A stretch of DNA of 64,000 nt from Chitinophagaceae bacterium (GTDB taxonomy: Bacteria > Bacteroidota > Bacteroidia > Chitinophagales > Chitinophagaceae). A program made the translations under genes and the position numbers. Location: contig JAIEMK010000048.1 in assembly GCA_019752295.1 (NCBI GenBank), forward strand, positions 1-64,000. The letters are read 5' to 3'. Below the pieces are notes generated by a model. It was not told where the DNA came from, did no database searches, and worked only from the letters and a program-made list of their open reading frames with translations. Positions 52,452 through 59,533 of this stretch are shown here, piece after piece (position 1 is the first letter of the stretch; each line of letters opens with the position of its first letter).

Positions 52452-52708
52452 GGGGTTAATATCTTCGCATGAAATACTTCTTTTGGATGCACTAACCCCA
52501 GACTTCAGTCTGGGGGGGGTGAATGAAGAAGAAAGCTTAGGGGTTTTAACCCCAACGCTCCACACACTCAATTCTGACTCCACTATCACTTAGAAGTTAT
52601 CACAGCATATGGGCTGAAGCCCAGTGTTTTCGCGAGTTACGTAGAACCCACAGCTTAAAAGCTGGGGTTAATGTCTCTGTATGAAATATTTCTTTTGGAT
52701 GGACTAAC
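52452..52708. repeat. REP-like mosaic: 45-bp direct repeats flanking four hairpins
   Basis: Copy A (52452-52496) and copy B (52664-52708) agree at 39 of 45 positions by hand count. Between them lie hairpins CCCCAGAC/GTCTGGGG (52496-52515), GGGGTT/AACCCC (52540-52553), TGGGCT/AGCCCA (52610-52623) and AACCC-CAGCTT/AAGCTG-GGGTT (52645-52669). The GGGCT-GA-AGCCC type resembles REP sequences that IS200-like REP-associated transposases use. No such transposase gene is in the window. Confidence 0.65.
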
Positions 52709-52749
52709 TCTTGCATTAATCTTTATGCTCCCTTTCTTGTGGAGGTCTT

Positions 52750-52782
52750 AAAAAAAGATTGGCCTCTGTGGAAACAGAGGCC
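52750..52782 (-). terminator. terminator of the oxidase operon (minus strand)
   Basis: GGCCTCTGT (52761-52769) and ACAGAGGCC (52774-52782) form a perfect 9-bp stem with a GGAA loop. Read on the minus strand it is followed by AATC and a run of seven T's. It lies 200 nt after the last gene of the cco cluster. Confidence 0.7.
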
Positions 52783-52980
52783 GCAACCAAAACTAACTGC
52801 TTATGAGAAAATCGTTTATTATCGTTTGATATAATTACTTATGCAAATTGGATGCCAAAACCTTAAGTCAATTTGTTAATAGTTTCCAAATCATCTGAAC
52901 CCTATTTCCTCTTTGCTTACACAAAGCTCTGAAAGAAAGACTGAAAAAAATGTGAAGGGAATAAGAATAATTTGTTAAGA

Positions 52981-53688
52981 CTATGGACAAGGCACAGCAT
53001 GAGATGCTGAATTGTTCAACAAGGGACTAATCATCGGGATATTCAGGTTTAAACCCCTTAAAATAAGCAATACTGCCATTGTGGCCACAAAGAAGGGAAT
53101 TGCTCTTTTCATGCGATTGCGAACAGACAAGCTGATTACCGAACCAAAATAAGTTAACAGAAACATGGCCGGAAAAGTGCCCAAACCAAAGGCCGTCATA
53201 AAACCGATTCCTCCGCTAATATCGCCCGATGCCATCGCGCCTGTGATGGCCAAATAAACCATTCCGCAGGGGAGTAATCCATTTGCCATACCCAAGATAA
53301 ACATTCCGTACAATTGTTTTTTTTGAATGTATATGCTGATAATATTTTGCAATTGCGATTGAAACTGATCGATCAATTTTATTCGAAAAAATTTTTTCTG
53401 CAGAACGGATTGTAAAAGAATGAGCAGAATGATGCAACCCAATAAAATAGAAAAGTATTGTTGCAATCCGGCGAGGAAAAATTGGCGACCTACAAATCCA
53501 AAAAATAATCCCAGTGAAGCATACATAAATATTCTGCCCAGATGATATAACAGAATACCAATTAGTTTTTGATGTGCCGGCAAATAATAAACAGGTAGTG
53601 CAAACACAATGGGGCCGCACATTCCCACGCAATGAAAACTACTAACAATGCCCAATACAAAACCGGATATAAGTAGTTGCCAAACCAT
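52981..53688 (-). CDS. SafE/UreH-type membrane protein at the end of the cco cluster
   Basis: 235 residues, six or so membrane helices. The start motif SSFHCVGMCGPIVFALP and the later GLLPCGMVYLAITGA are the paired cysteine-proline motifs of the UreH/DsbD-like transporter family. Members next to cco genes are annotated as sulfite-exporter-like or as copper/cytochrome assembly helpers. Position as the last gene after ccoH supports a role in metal or thiol handling for cbb3 assembly, but this is inference. Confidence 0.85.
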   Translation of the reverse strand: MVWQLLISGFVLGIVSSFHCVGMCGPIVFALPVYYLPAHQKLIGILLYHLGRIFMYASLGLFFGFVGRQFFLAGLQQYFSILLGCIILLILLQSVLQKKFFRIKLIDQFQSQLQNIISIYIQKKQLYGMFILGMANGLLPCGMVYLAITGAMASGDISGGIGFMTAFGLGTFPAMFLLTYFGSVISLSVRNRMKRAIPFFVATMAVLLILRGLNLNIPMISPLLNNSASHAVPCP

Positions 53689-54123
53689 TTATTTGATGAT
53701 CAGTTTGTCTTCAAAATAATAAGGATCGTTTGCCAGTTGCCAAGTGAGCTTTATTTTGTAAGCACCTTTTTGGATATATTTTTTTAATACGGCCTGACTG
53801 CCTGTGGAATCAACTTCGAGTGAAGTGTGAAAATCTTTTCTTTCATCGGTAATGCAATAAAAGAAAATATCACCCACAACTTTATAGCCTTTCTGTTCTT
53901 TCGGTAAATGAATCAGAATAGCATCTGCATTTTGTTCCACCTGTACATTGCTTAATTTGGCCGCGTTATTGAGTCGGTCAATCTTGTCCTGATACCGCAA
54001 CTCTTCTTTGTAATAATCTTTGCTAACCAGATCGTATCGGGTATTAACTGCCTTATAAACCATGAAGATGATGAATAAACCAAAAGCAACATAAACTACC
54101 AGTATTTTATTTCCCCAACTCAT
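53689..54123 (-). CDS. ccoH: FixH/CcoH family cbb3 assembly protein
   Basis: From the ATG at 54123 the protein has 144 residues. One N-terminal membrane segment (ILVVYVAFGLFIIFMVYKAV) is followed by VSKDYYKEELRYQDKIDRLNNA, the FixH signature, and a periplasmic beta-rich domain. FixH is needed for copper delivery or stability of cbb3 oxidase. An upstream in-frame start at 54159 would overlap ccoG by 8 nt, but the shorter form fits the family. Confidence 0.87.
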   Translation of the reverse strand: MSWGNKILVVYVAFGLFIIFMVYKAVNTRYDLVSKDYYKEELRYQDKIDRLNNAAKLSNVQVEQNADAILIHLPKEQKGYKVVGDIFFYCITDERKDFHTSLEVDSTGSQAVLKKYIQKGAYKIKLTWQLANDPYYFEDKLIIK

Positions 54124-54151
54124 TGTTTTAAATTTTAAAGCTTTAGAATGA

Positions 54152-55567
54152 TTATTCACTCACTGGACCCAGAAAATTGGTAGTTGTGCTACTCACCAAT
54201 TTATCCCCTTCAAACAATTGTAATTTCAATACCGTTTTACGACTGTGAATCATTTGCTTTGGTAATACTACAAAAAAGCTTCCTGATCCCTGTCCTTCTT
54301 TTTCAACAAATACAAATGGTTTACCTATTACTTCAATCTTTCCCTTATCATCTGCCAGTTTAATACTAACTCGTATCGGGTAAACCGTTTTATTAATCAG
54401 CTTAATATTGTAGAGGTTCGAAATGCTGTCGGATCCTCTTTCCTGAAACAAGATACCCGGTGTTCTCATAATGGTGGCATCGATATCTTTTCTGGTAATT
54501 AAAATTACAGAAAGTGCGGTTAATACCAATAGGCATAAGCCCGTGTAGAGTTTCATCCTAGTGGTATAATGCAGGTGCTCTCCACTTGAGATAGAGTTTT
54601 CGGAAGCATACCTAATCAAACCCTTTGGTTTGCCTATTTTGATCATAACATCTGCGCATGCATCAATACAGGCAGTACATCCCACACATTCCATTTGTAC
54701 ACCATCACGTATATCAATTCCCGTGGGGCAAACCCTAACACACTGATGGCAGTCGATACAATCGCCCAATACCGCATCCTGTTCTTTTTTTGCGTTTCCC
54801 CTTGGCTCACCACGTTTGTAATCGTACGCTACAATCATGCTGTTCTTATCGAGTAAAACGCTTTGCAATCTACCATAAGGGCAAACCACCGTGCAAGCCT
54901 GTTCTCTGAAAAATGCATATACCGCATAAAACACGGCGCTAAAAATAAGGATGGCAGAAAAGCCTCCAACATGTTCTGCAATTGGTTCCACCATTATTTT
55001 TTCCAGCTCTTTTATTCCAATAATATAAGCCAGAAAAGTATTGGCAATAATAAAAGCCAGCAAATAAAAAACAAAATGTTTCAGAGAAATTTTAAAAATC
55101 TTTCCTGAAGTCCATGGAGCACTCTTTAAAGCTTTCTGTTTTCCGGCATTGCCCAAAATCAGGTACTCTAATTTCCGGAACATCATTTCCATAAAATTGG
55201 TTTGCGGACAGGCCCATCCGCAAAACAATCTTCCAAAAGCCGCAGTAAACAGAATAATGAAGAACACAAAAGTGATCATCGTTAATCCGAATATAAAAAA
55301 ATCCTGCGGCCAAAATACTTTCCCAAATATAATAAACTTCGCATCCGGTATATTGAACAGAAACAATGGCCTATTGTTGATCTGTACGAATGGAAGCCCG
55401 AAAAAAACTACAAAGTAAATCCAGCTCAGAATGCTTCTGATTCTGTAAAATTTTCCTTTTGGTTGGTAAGCGAAAATCCAATTTCTATTTCCGCTCTCGT
55501 CTACTGTTGCTATCCTGTCTCTAAATGTTTCCGTTATAGGTTCATTGCTGTGCTGTATCTCACTCAT
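54152..55567 (-). CDS. ccoG: CcoG/FixG membrane ferredoxin, cbb3 assembly factor
   Basis: 471 residues. Several membrane segments in the first 250 residues with FCGWACPQTNFMEMMFRKLEY, the quinol/copper-handling block of the NapH/RdxA family. Two [4Fe-4S] motifs follow: CIDCHQCVRVCPTGID and CVGCTACIDACADVM. The periplasmic C-terminal domain is immunoglobulin-like. CcoG acts as a cupric reductase for copper loading of the oxidase. It lies between ccoP and ccoH. Confidence 0.93.
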   Translation of the reverse strand: MSEIQHSNEPITETFRDRIATVDESGNRNWIFAYQPKGKFYRIRSILSWIYFVVFFGLPFVQINNRPLFLFNIPDAKFIIFGKVFWPQDFFIFGLTMITFVFFIILFTAAFGRLFCGWACPQTNFMEMMFRKLEYLILGNAGKQKALKSAPWTSGKIFKISLKHFVFYLLAFIIANTFLAYIIGIKELEKIMVEPIAEHVGGFSAILIFSAVFYAVYAFFREQACTVVCPYGRLQSVLLDKNSMIVAYDYKRGEPRGNAKKEQDAVLGDCIDCHQCVRVCPTGIDIRDGVQMECVGCTACIDACADVMIKIGKPKGLIRYASENSISSGEHLHYTTRMKLYTGLCLLVLTALSVILITRKDIDATIMRTPGILFQERGSDSISNLYNIKLINKTVYPIRVSIKLADDKGKIEVIGKPFVFVEKEGQGSGSFFVVLPKQMIHSRKTVLKLQLFEGDKLVSSTTTNFLGPVSE

Positions 55568-55572
55568 TCTTT

Positions 55573-56796
55573 TTATTTAATGGCAACAACTTTCTTTTCA
55601 ACCGTTGCTTTCGTTGAATCCTTTACAGCTTTTGTTGAATCACTCGCAGCGCCTCCAGCTTTTTCTTCCCAAATAGTTCCTTGCGGATCTTTTGGTTTTG
55701 CAGGTTTGGTACCTCCCAGCGATTTCACATAACTGGCTATTTGAGCAAGTTGAACAGGCGAATAATCATCTTTCCAACTCTTCATACCTTTTTCTGGCCA
55801 ACCATATTTAAGGGTCTTGAATATGTCTTTAATACCACCACCATGTATCCAATACTTATCGGTGAGGTTTGGACCAACAGAGCCTCCACCGTCTGGCAAA
55901 TGGCAAGCAGCGCAAATAGTTGAAAACACTTTCTTACCGGCATCCAAATCTGCAGCACCACTTAAATAAGTTACTGTATTTTCATCTACTTTGTTTGCAG
56001 ATTTTTTTAGGTATTCTTCTTTATCGGCTGCAGCTTGTTCCAGAGATATGGCAAGTTCTTCCTTACTCAAGGGAGCAGATTTTGCTACGTGATAACGATA
56101 CAAATAAATTCCTGCAAAAATGATGGTCAAATAAAATCCATACAACCACCATGGCGGAAGACGGTTATCCAGTTCTCTGATACCGTCGTAATTGTGTCCA
56201 AGGTCGATGGTAGATTCTTCATGTATTGGGCGGAAGCTATTGAAATTATCCCACCACTGAAAAAATGAAGAGGGCTTTGCTATTGCTTCAGGAGCTTCAG
56301 TTGCAGAAACAACTGCAGCTTCTTTTGCCAACAATTTTTTAAGATTATAAAGTAATACCAATAAGATCAGCAATTCCAAACCGATGATCGATATCATTGC
56401 ATAGAATGAGCTCATGCTCAACCCTGCAATACTATCAGCGCCAGCGGCAGCATCTGCTGCAGTTGTTGCGGCTGCAGGAACTTCTGCTGCAAACAGTGCA
56501 GTACTGGTAAAACAAAGTAATAACACAGCCACCGTTTTGGCGGCATTTGATTTTTTACGTTCGTCTTTAAAACGTTGAAGATACACTTGGGCGGCCCCAA
56601 GTATTACATTGGCCAAAAGACCAATGGCTAATAATAATCCCACTATTATTACTAGCAGTACTTGTGCCAAAGGATTGGATAACTCCGAAGCTTTGGGAGG
56701 GCCGGCCGCAAATGCATCATTTGAACTAAAACCGATAGAAATCACAACTACCAGTGTTTTAACCCAATAAGATATGGAAGAATATTTTTTAAACAT
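55573..56796 (-). CDS. ccoP: cbb3 oxidase subunit III (CcoP-like) with one c-type heme motif
   Basis: 407 residues. The unusual N-terminus has a possible signal or anchor (about 1-31) and two more hydrophobic segments (LAQVLLVIIVGLLLAIGLLANVILG; FYAMISIIGLELLILLVLLYNL). The cbb3 III N-terminal block HNYDGIRELDNRLPPWWLYGFYLTIIFAGIYLYRY is followed by a single cytochrome c domain with C295-A-A-C298-H299. Classical CcoP carries two hemes, here only one CxxCH is present. The C-terminus is a Lys/Ala/Thr-rich tail. It lies between ccoQ and ccoG. Confidence 0.9.
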   Translation of the reverse strand: MFKKYSSISYWVKTLVVVISIGFSSNDAFAAGPPKASELSNPLAQVLLVIIVGLLLAIGLLANVILGAAQVYLQRFKDERKKSNAAKTVAVLLLCFTSTALFAAEVPAAATTAADAAAGADSIAGLSMSSFYAMISIIGLELLILLVLLYNLKKLLAKEAAVVSATEAPEAIAKPSSFFQWWDNFNSFRPIHEESTIDLGHNYDGIRELDNRLPPWWLYGFYLTIIFAGIYLYRYHVAKSAPLSKEELAISLEQAAADKEEYLKKSANKVDENTVTYLSGAADLDAGKKVFSTICAACHLPDGGGSVGPNLTDKYWIHGGGIKDIFKTLKYGWPEKGMKSWKDDYSPVQLAQIASYVKSLGGTKPAKPKDPQGTIWEEKAGGAASDSTKAVKDSTKATVEKKVVAIK

Positions 56797-56819
56797 ATCG
56801 TTTGATTTAAGATTTGTGC

Positions 56820-56981
56820 TTAATTGTCGAGGGGTAAATGATTGATTTTATCGAGCGCTCTTTTATCAGCAGTCATTACCCAAATTGTCATCACAACAAA
56901 AAAAGTAAAGAAGATAGTAAGAGAGCTTAAACCGAAAATATCTACGCCCGTAATTTTTTCTAAATAATTAATAAATTTCAT
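56820..56981 (-). CDS. ccoQ: small CcoQ-like membrane subunit
   Basis: A 53-residue frame with ATG at 56979-56981 and TAA at 56820-56822. One membrane helix (LTIFFTFFVVMTIWVM) is flanked by a short cytoplasmic start (MKFINYLEKITGVDIFG) and a charged tail (TADKRALDKINHLPLDN). This size and topology fit CcoQ, and it lies between the CcoNO gene and ccoP, where CcoQ is encoded. It is too short for usual ORF cut-offs. Confidence 0.8.
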   Translation of the reverse strand: MKFINYLEKITGVDIFGLSSLTIFFTFFVVMTIWVMTADKRALDKINHLPLDN

Positions 56982-57042
56982 AAACCCTTTATTGTTATTG
57001 AAAATGGCGATCGGATTTAATTGATCCGATCGCTATTTATAT

Positions 57043-59178
57043 TTAGTTAACCGCTGCTGCTGTTGTTGGCTTTGGTGCAGACTTGATATCAGTACCCACA
57101 CGTTGCAGGTATGCGATCAGTGCTACAATTTCGGCATTGGCAGGGGTGATTAATTTTTCGATTTTAAGATTGATGCGTATCAGATTTGCCTGTTGCATCA
57201 AATCGGCATTCGCTACTTTATCGTAACCTGCAGGATACGGAACACCAAGTGTTTGCATGGCTCTGATCTTCGCAGGTGTAATGGCAGTATCAATCTTATT
57301 GTCGAATAACCAAGTGTATGATGGCATGATTGAACCGGGGCTCATACTCTGTGGTTCCAGCATATGGTTAAAATGCCAGCTATCCGGATATTTACCACCA
57401 ATACGTGCCAGATCCGGTCCGGTTCTTTTACTTCCCCACTGGAATGGATGGTCATACACAAACTCACCGGCTTTACTATATTCTCCATAACGTGCTACTT
57501 CATCACGGAAAGGACGAACCATTTGTGAGTGACACAAATAACATCCTTCACGGATATAAATATCTCTTCCCTGTAATTCAAGCGGAGTATATGGTTTAAC
57601 AGAAGCAATGGTTGGTATATTACTCTTGATAAGGAATGTAGGAACCATTTCCAGCGCACCACCAATTGCTACCAGTATTAAACTAAATAACAACATCTGA
57701 ATAGGTCTGGCTTCGATCCATCTGTGCCAGTATTGCTTTCCGTGCGTTTCTGCTTTGGTTAGTGCAGGCGCTTCTGCAGCTTCATCTGCAATCAGGCTTC
57801 CTGATTTTACTGTTTTAACCAGGTTATATACCATGATGAAAACACCACTCAGATAAATCAAACCACCCACACTTCTTGTTACATACATTGGTATGATATG
57901 GGTTACAGTTTCAAGGAACTGGAATTTCAAAGTACCTTCTTCTGTAAATTGTTTCCACATCAAAGCCTGTGTAAATCCTGCCCAATACATTGGAATTGCA
58001 TAAAGGATAATACCGATGGTGCCAATCCAGAAGTGTGTTGTAGCAAGCTTCTTAGAGTATAAAGGAGTATTAAATATTTTTGGGATGATCCAGTAAAGAA
58101 TACCGAAGGTTAAGAAACCATTCCATCCCAAAGCACCAATGTGTACGTGTGCAATGGTCCAGTCGGTGAAGTGTGTAATTGCATTCACACTCTTCAAACT
58201 TAACATGGGTCCTTCGAAAGTTGACATACCGTAGCAGGTAATAGCAACCACCATGAATTTTAAAATAGGATCTTCTCTTACTTTATCCCATGCGCCACGT
58301 AAAGTAAACAAGCCGTTTAACATACCACCCCATGATGGAGCAATCAGCATAATACTAAATACAGTACCTAAGCTTTGTGCCCAATCTGGTAAAGCAGTAT
58401 ATAATAAGTGGTGCGGGCCGGCCCAGATATACAAGAATATCAAAGCCCAAAAGTGAATGATTGATAAACGATAACTATAAACAGGTCTGTTAGCAGCCTT
58501 AGGTAAAAAATAATACATAATACCTAAGTAAGGCGTAGTTAGGAAAAATGCCACCGCATTATGTCCATACCACCATTGTACTAACGCATCCTGTACACCA
58601 GCATAAAAGCTGTAACTCTTGAGCCAGCTAAATGGCAATTCAAAAGAGTTCACAACGTGTAGCATGGTAACAGTAATCCATGTTGCGATAAAGAACCAGA
58701 TAGCAACATACAAATGACTTTCTCTGCGTTTAATGATGGTACCAAACATATTAATACCAAAAACTATCCAGATCAGTGCAATCAGAATATCGATTGGCCA
58801 TTCGAGTTCGGCATATTCCTTACCCGATGTGTAGCCCGATAATAATGTAACTGCAGCGAGAACGATAATCAACTGCCATCCCCAGAAATGGATCTTACTT
58901 AGAGCGTCGCTGAACATGCGCGCTTTACATAAGCGCTGCAATGAATAGTAAACACCCATAAACATTCCATTTCCAACAAAGGCAAAAATTACCGCGTTGG
59001 TGTGTACTGGTCTTACCCTTCCAAATGTGGTAAAGGGTAATCCGAAATTGGCTGCAGGCAGATATATCTGCACCGCAATCAATAGACCGGCAAGCATGCC
59101 CACAACGCCCCATAGTACGGTGGCGAAGGCAAATTGCTTGACAATCCGGTTGTCATAATAGAACTTTTCTACTTGCAT
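57043..59178 (-). CDS. ccoNO: fused cbb3 cytochrome oxidase subunits I and II (CcoN-CcoO)
   Basis: 711 residues. The first part (about 1-480) is the 12-helix CcoN core with heme-copper ligands in the blocks MLHVVNSFELPFSW, WYGHNAVAFFLTTPYLGIMYY, HHLLYTALPDW and THFTDWTIAHVHIGALGWNG. The second part (about 500-700) is CcoO with one helix and a c-type heme site C546-Y-L-C549-H550 (EGCYLCHSQMVRPFRDE). Fusion of N and O is typical for Bacteroidota. It is the high-affinity terminal oxidase for low oxygen. Confidence 0.95.
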   Translation of the reverse strand: MQVEKFYYDNRIVKQFAFATVLWGVVGMLAGLLIAVQIYLPAANFGLPFTTFGRVRPVHTNAVIFAFVGNGMFMGVYYSLQRLCKARMFSDALSKIHFWGWQLIIVLAAVTLLSGYTSGKEYAELEWPIDILIALIWIVFGINMFGTIIKRRESHLYVAIWFFIATWITVTMLHVVNSFELPFSWLKSYSFYAGVQDALVQWWYGHNAVAFFLTTPYLGIMYYFLPKAANRPVYSYRLSIIHFWALIFLYIWAGPHHLLYTALPDWAQSLGTVFSIMLIAPSWGGMLNGLFTLRGAWDKVREDPILKFMVVAITCYGMSTFEGPMLSLKSVNAITHFTDWTIAHVHIGALGWNGFLTFGILYWIIPKIFNTPLYSKKLATTHFWIGTIGIILYAIPMYWAGFTQALMWKQFTEEGTLKFQFLETVTHIIPMYVTRSVGGLIYLSGVFIMVYNLVKTVKSGSLIADEAAEAPALTKAETHGKQYWHRWIEARPIQMLLFSLILVAIGGALEMVPTFLIKSNIPTIASVKPYTPLELQGRDIYIREGCYLCHSQMVRPFRDEVARYGEYSKAGEFVYDHPFQWGSKRTGPDLARIGGKYPDSWHFNHMLEPQSMSPGSIMPSYTWLFDNKIDTAITPAKIRAMQTLGVPYPAGYDKVANADLMQQANLIRINLKIEKLITPANAEIVALIAYLQRVGTDIKSAPKPTTAAAVN

Positions 59179-59223
59179 GTGGATCAGTTTGGTTTTGATT
59201 GGTATTAGCGATGATTAAAAGAT

Positions 59224-59406
59224 TTAAATGGGATTGGCTTTGGGTTCTTCGGTTGTATCCTTAGGAGGAACCGAGTCTAATAACATGCGCAATGGCGGAC
59301 TCAACTCGTCGTTATATTGTCCGGTACGAACGCTCCAAAGAAAGGCAAACAGGAATAACGCTGCTACGCTAATGCTCGCCAATAGTAGAATAATAATGAC
59401 ACTCAT
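59224..59406 (-). CDS. ccoS: cbb3 oxidase assembly protein CcoS
   Basis: 60 residues from the ATG at 59404-59406. One membrane helix (VIIILLLASISVAALFLFAFLWSV) is followed by RTGQYNDELSPPLRMLLDS, matching the W/A-x-x-x-GQFDDxxxPA block of CcoS. CcoS is needed for cofactor insertion in cbb3 oxidase. The gene is the first of the ccoS-NO-Q-P-G-H unit and has an FNR-type box 72 nt upstream. The longer open frame to 59463 is not likely coding. Confidence 0.88.
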   Translation of the reverse strand: MSVIIILLLASISVAALFLFAFLWSVRTGQYNDELSPPLRMLLDSVPPKDTTEEPKANPI

Positions 59407-59478
59407 AGTGGGTGGTGTAATATTGGTAAAAGTAAATGTGCATTTATGACCATTCCATGACAATGCTCAATCGGTAGA

Positions 59479-59492
59479 ATGATTTTTATCAT
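59479..59492. promoter_or_regulatory. FNR-type box upstream of ccoS
   Basis: ATGATTTTTATCAT contains TGAT-N4-ATCA, the core of the FNR consensus TTGAT-N4-ATCAA. It is 72 nt before the ccoS ATG. The identical 14-mer occurs at 62622-62635. The FNR-like gene is 3 kb away. Confidence 0.75.
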
Positions 59493-59533
59493 ATATTAAC
59501 AAAATATTTTATTATTTAACCTATTGAATATGG

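Larger units (their letters stand above)
52391..52980. other. 590-nt intergenic region with a REP-like mosaic and a terminator
   Basis: No gene found. The region contains two copies of a 45-bp direct repeat, four hairpins between and beside them, and a strong stem at 52761-52782 that would act as a terminator for the minus-strand oxidase operon. The last 200 nt before the SafE-like gene are plain AT-rich sequence. Confidence 0.6.
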
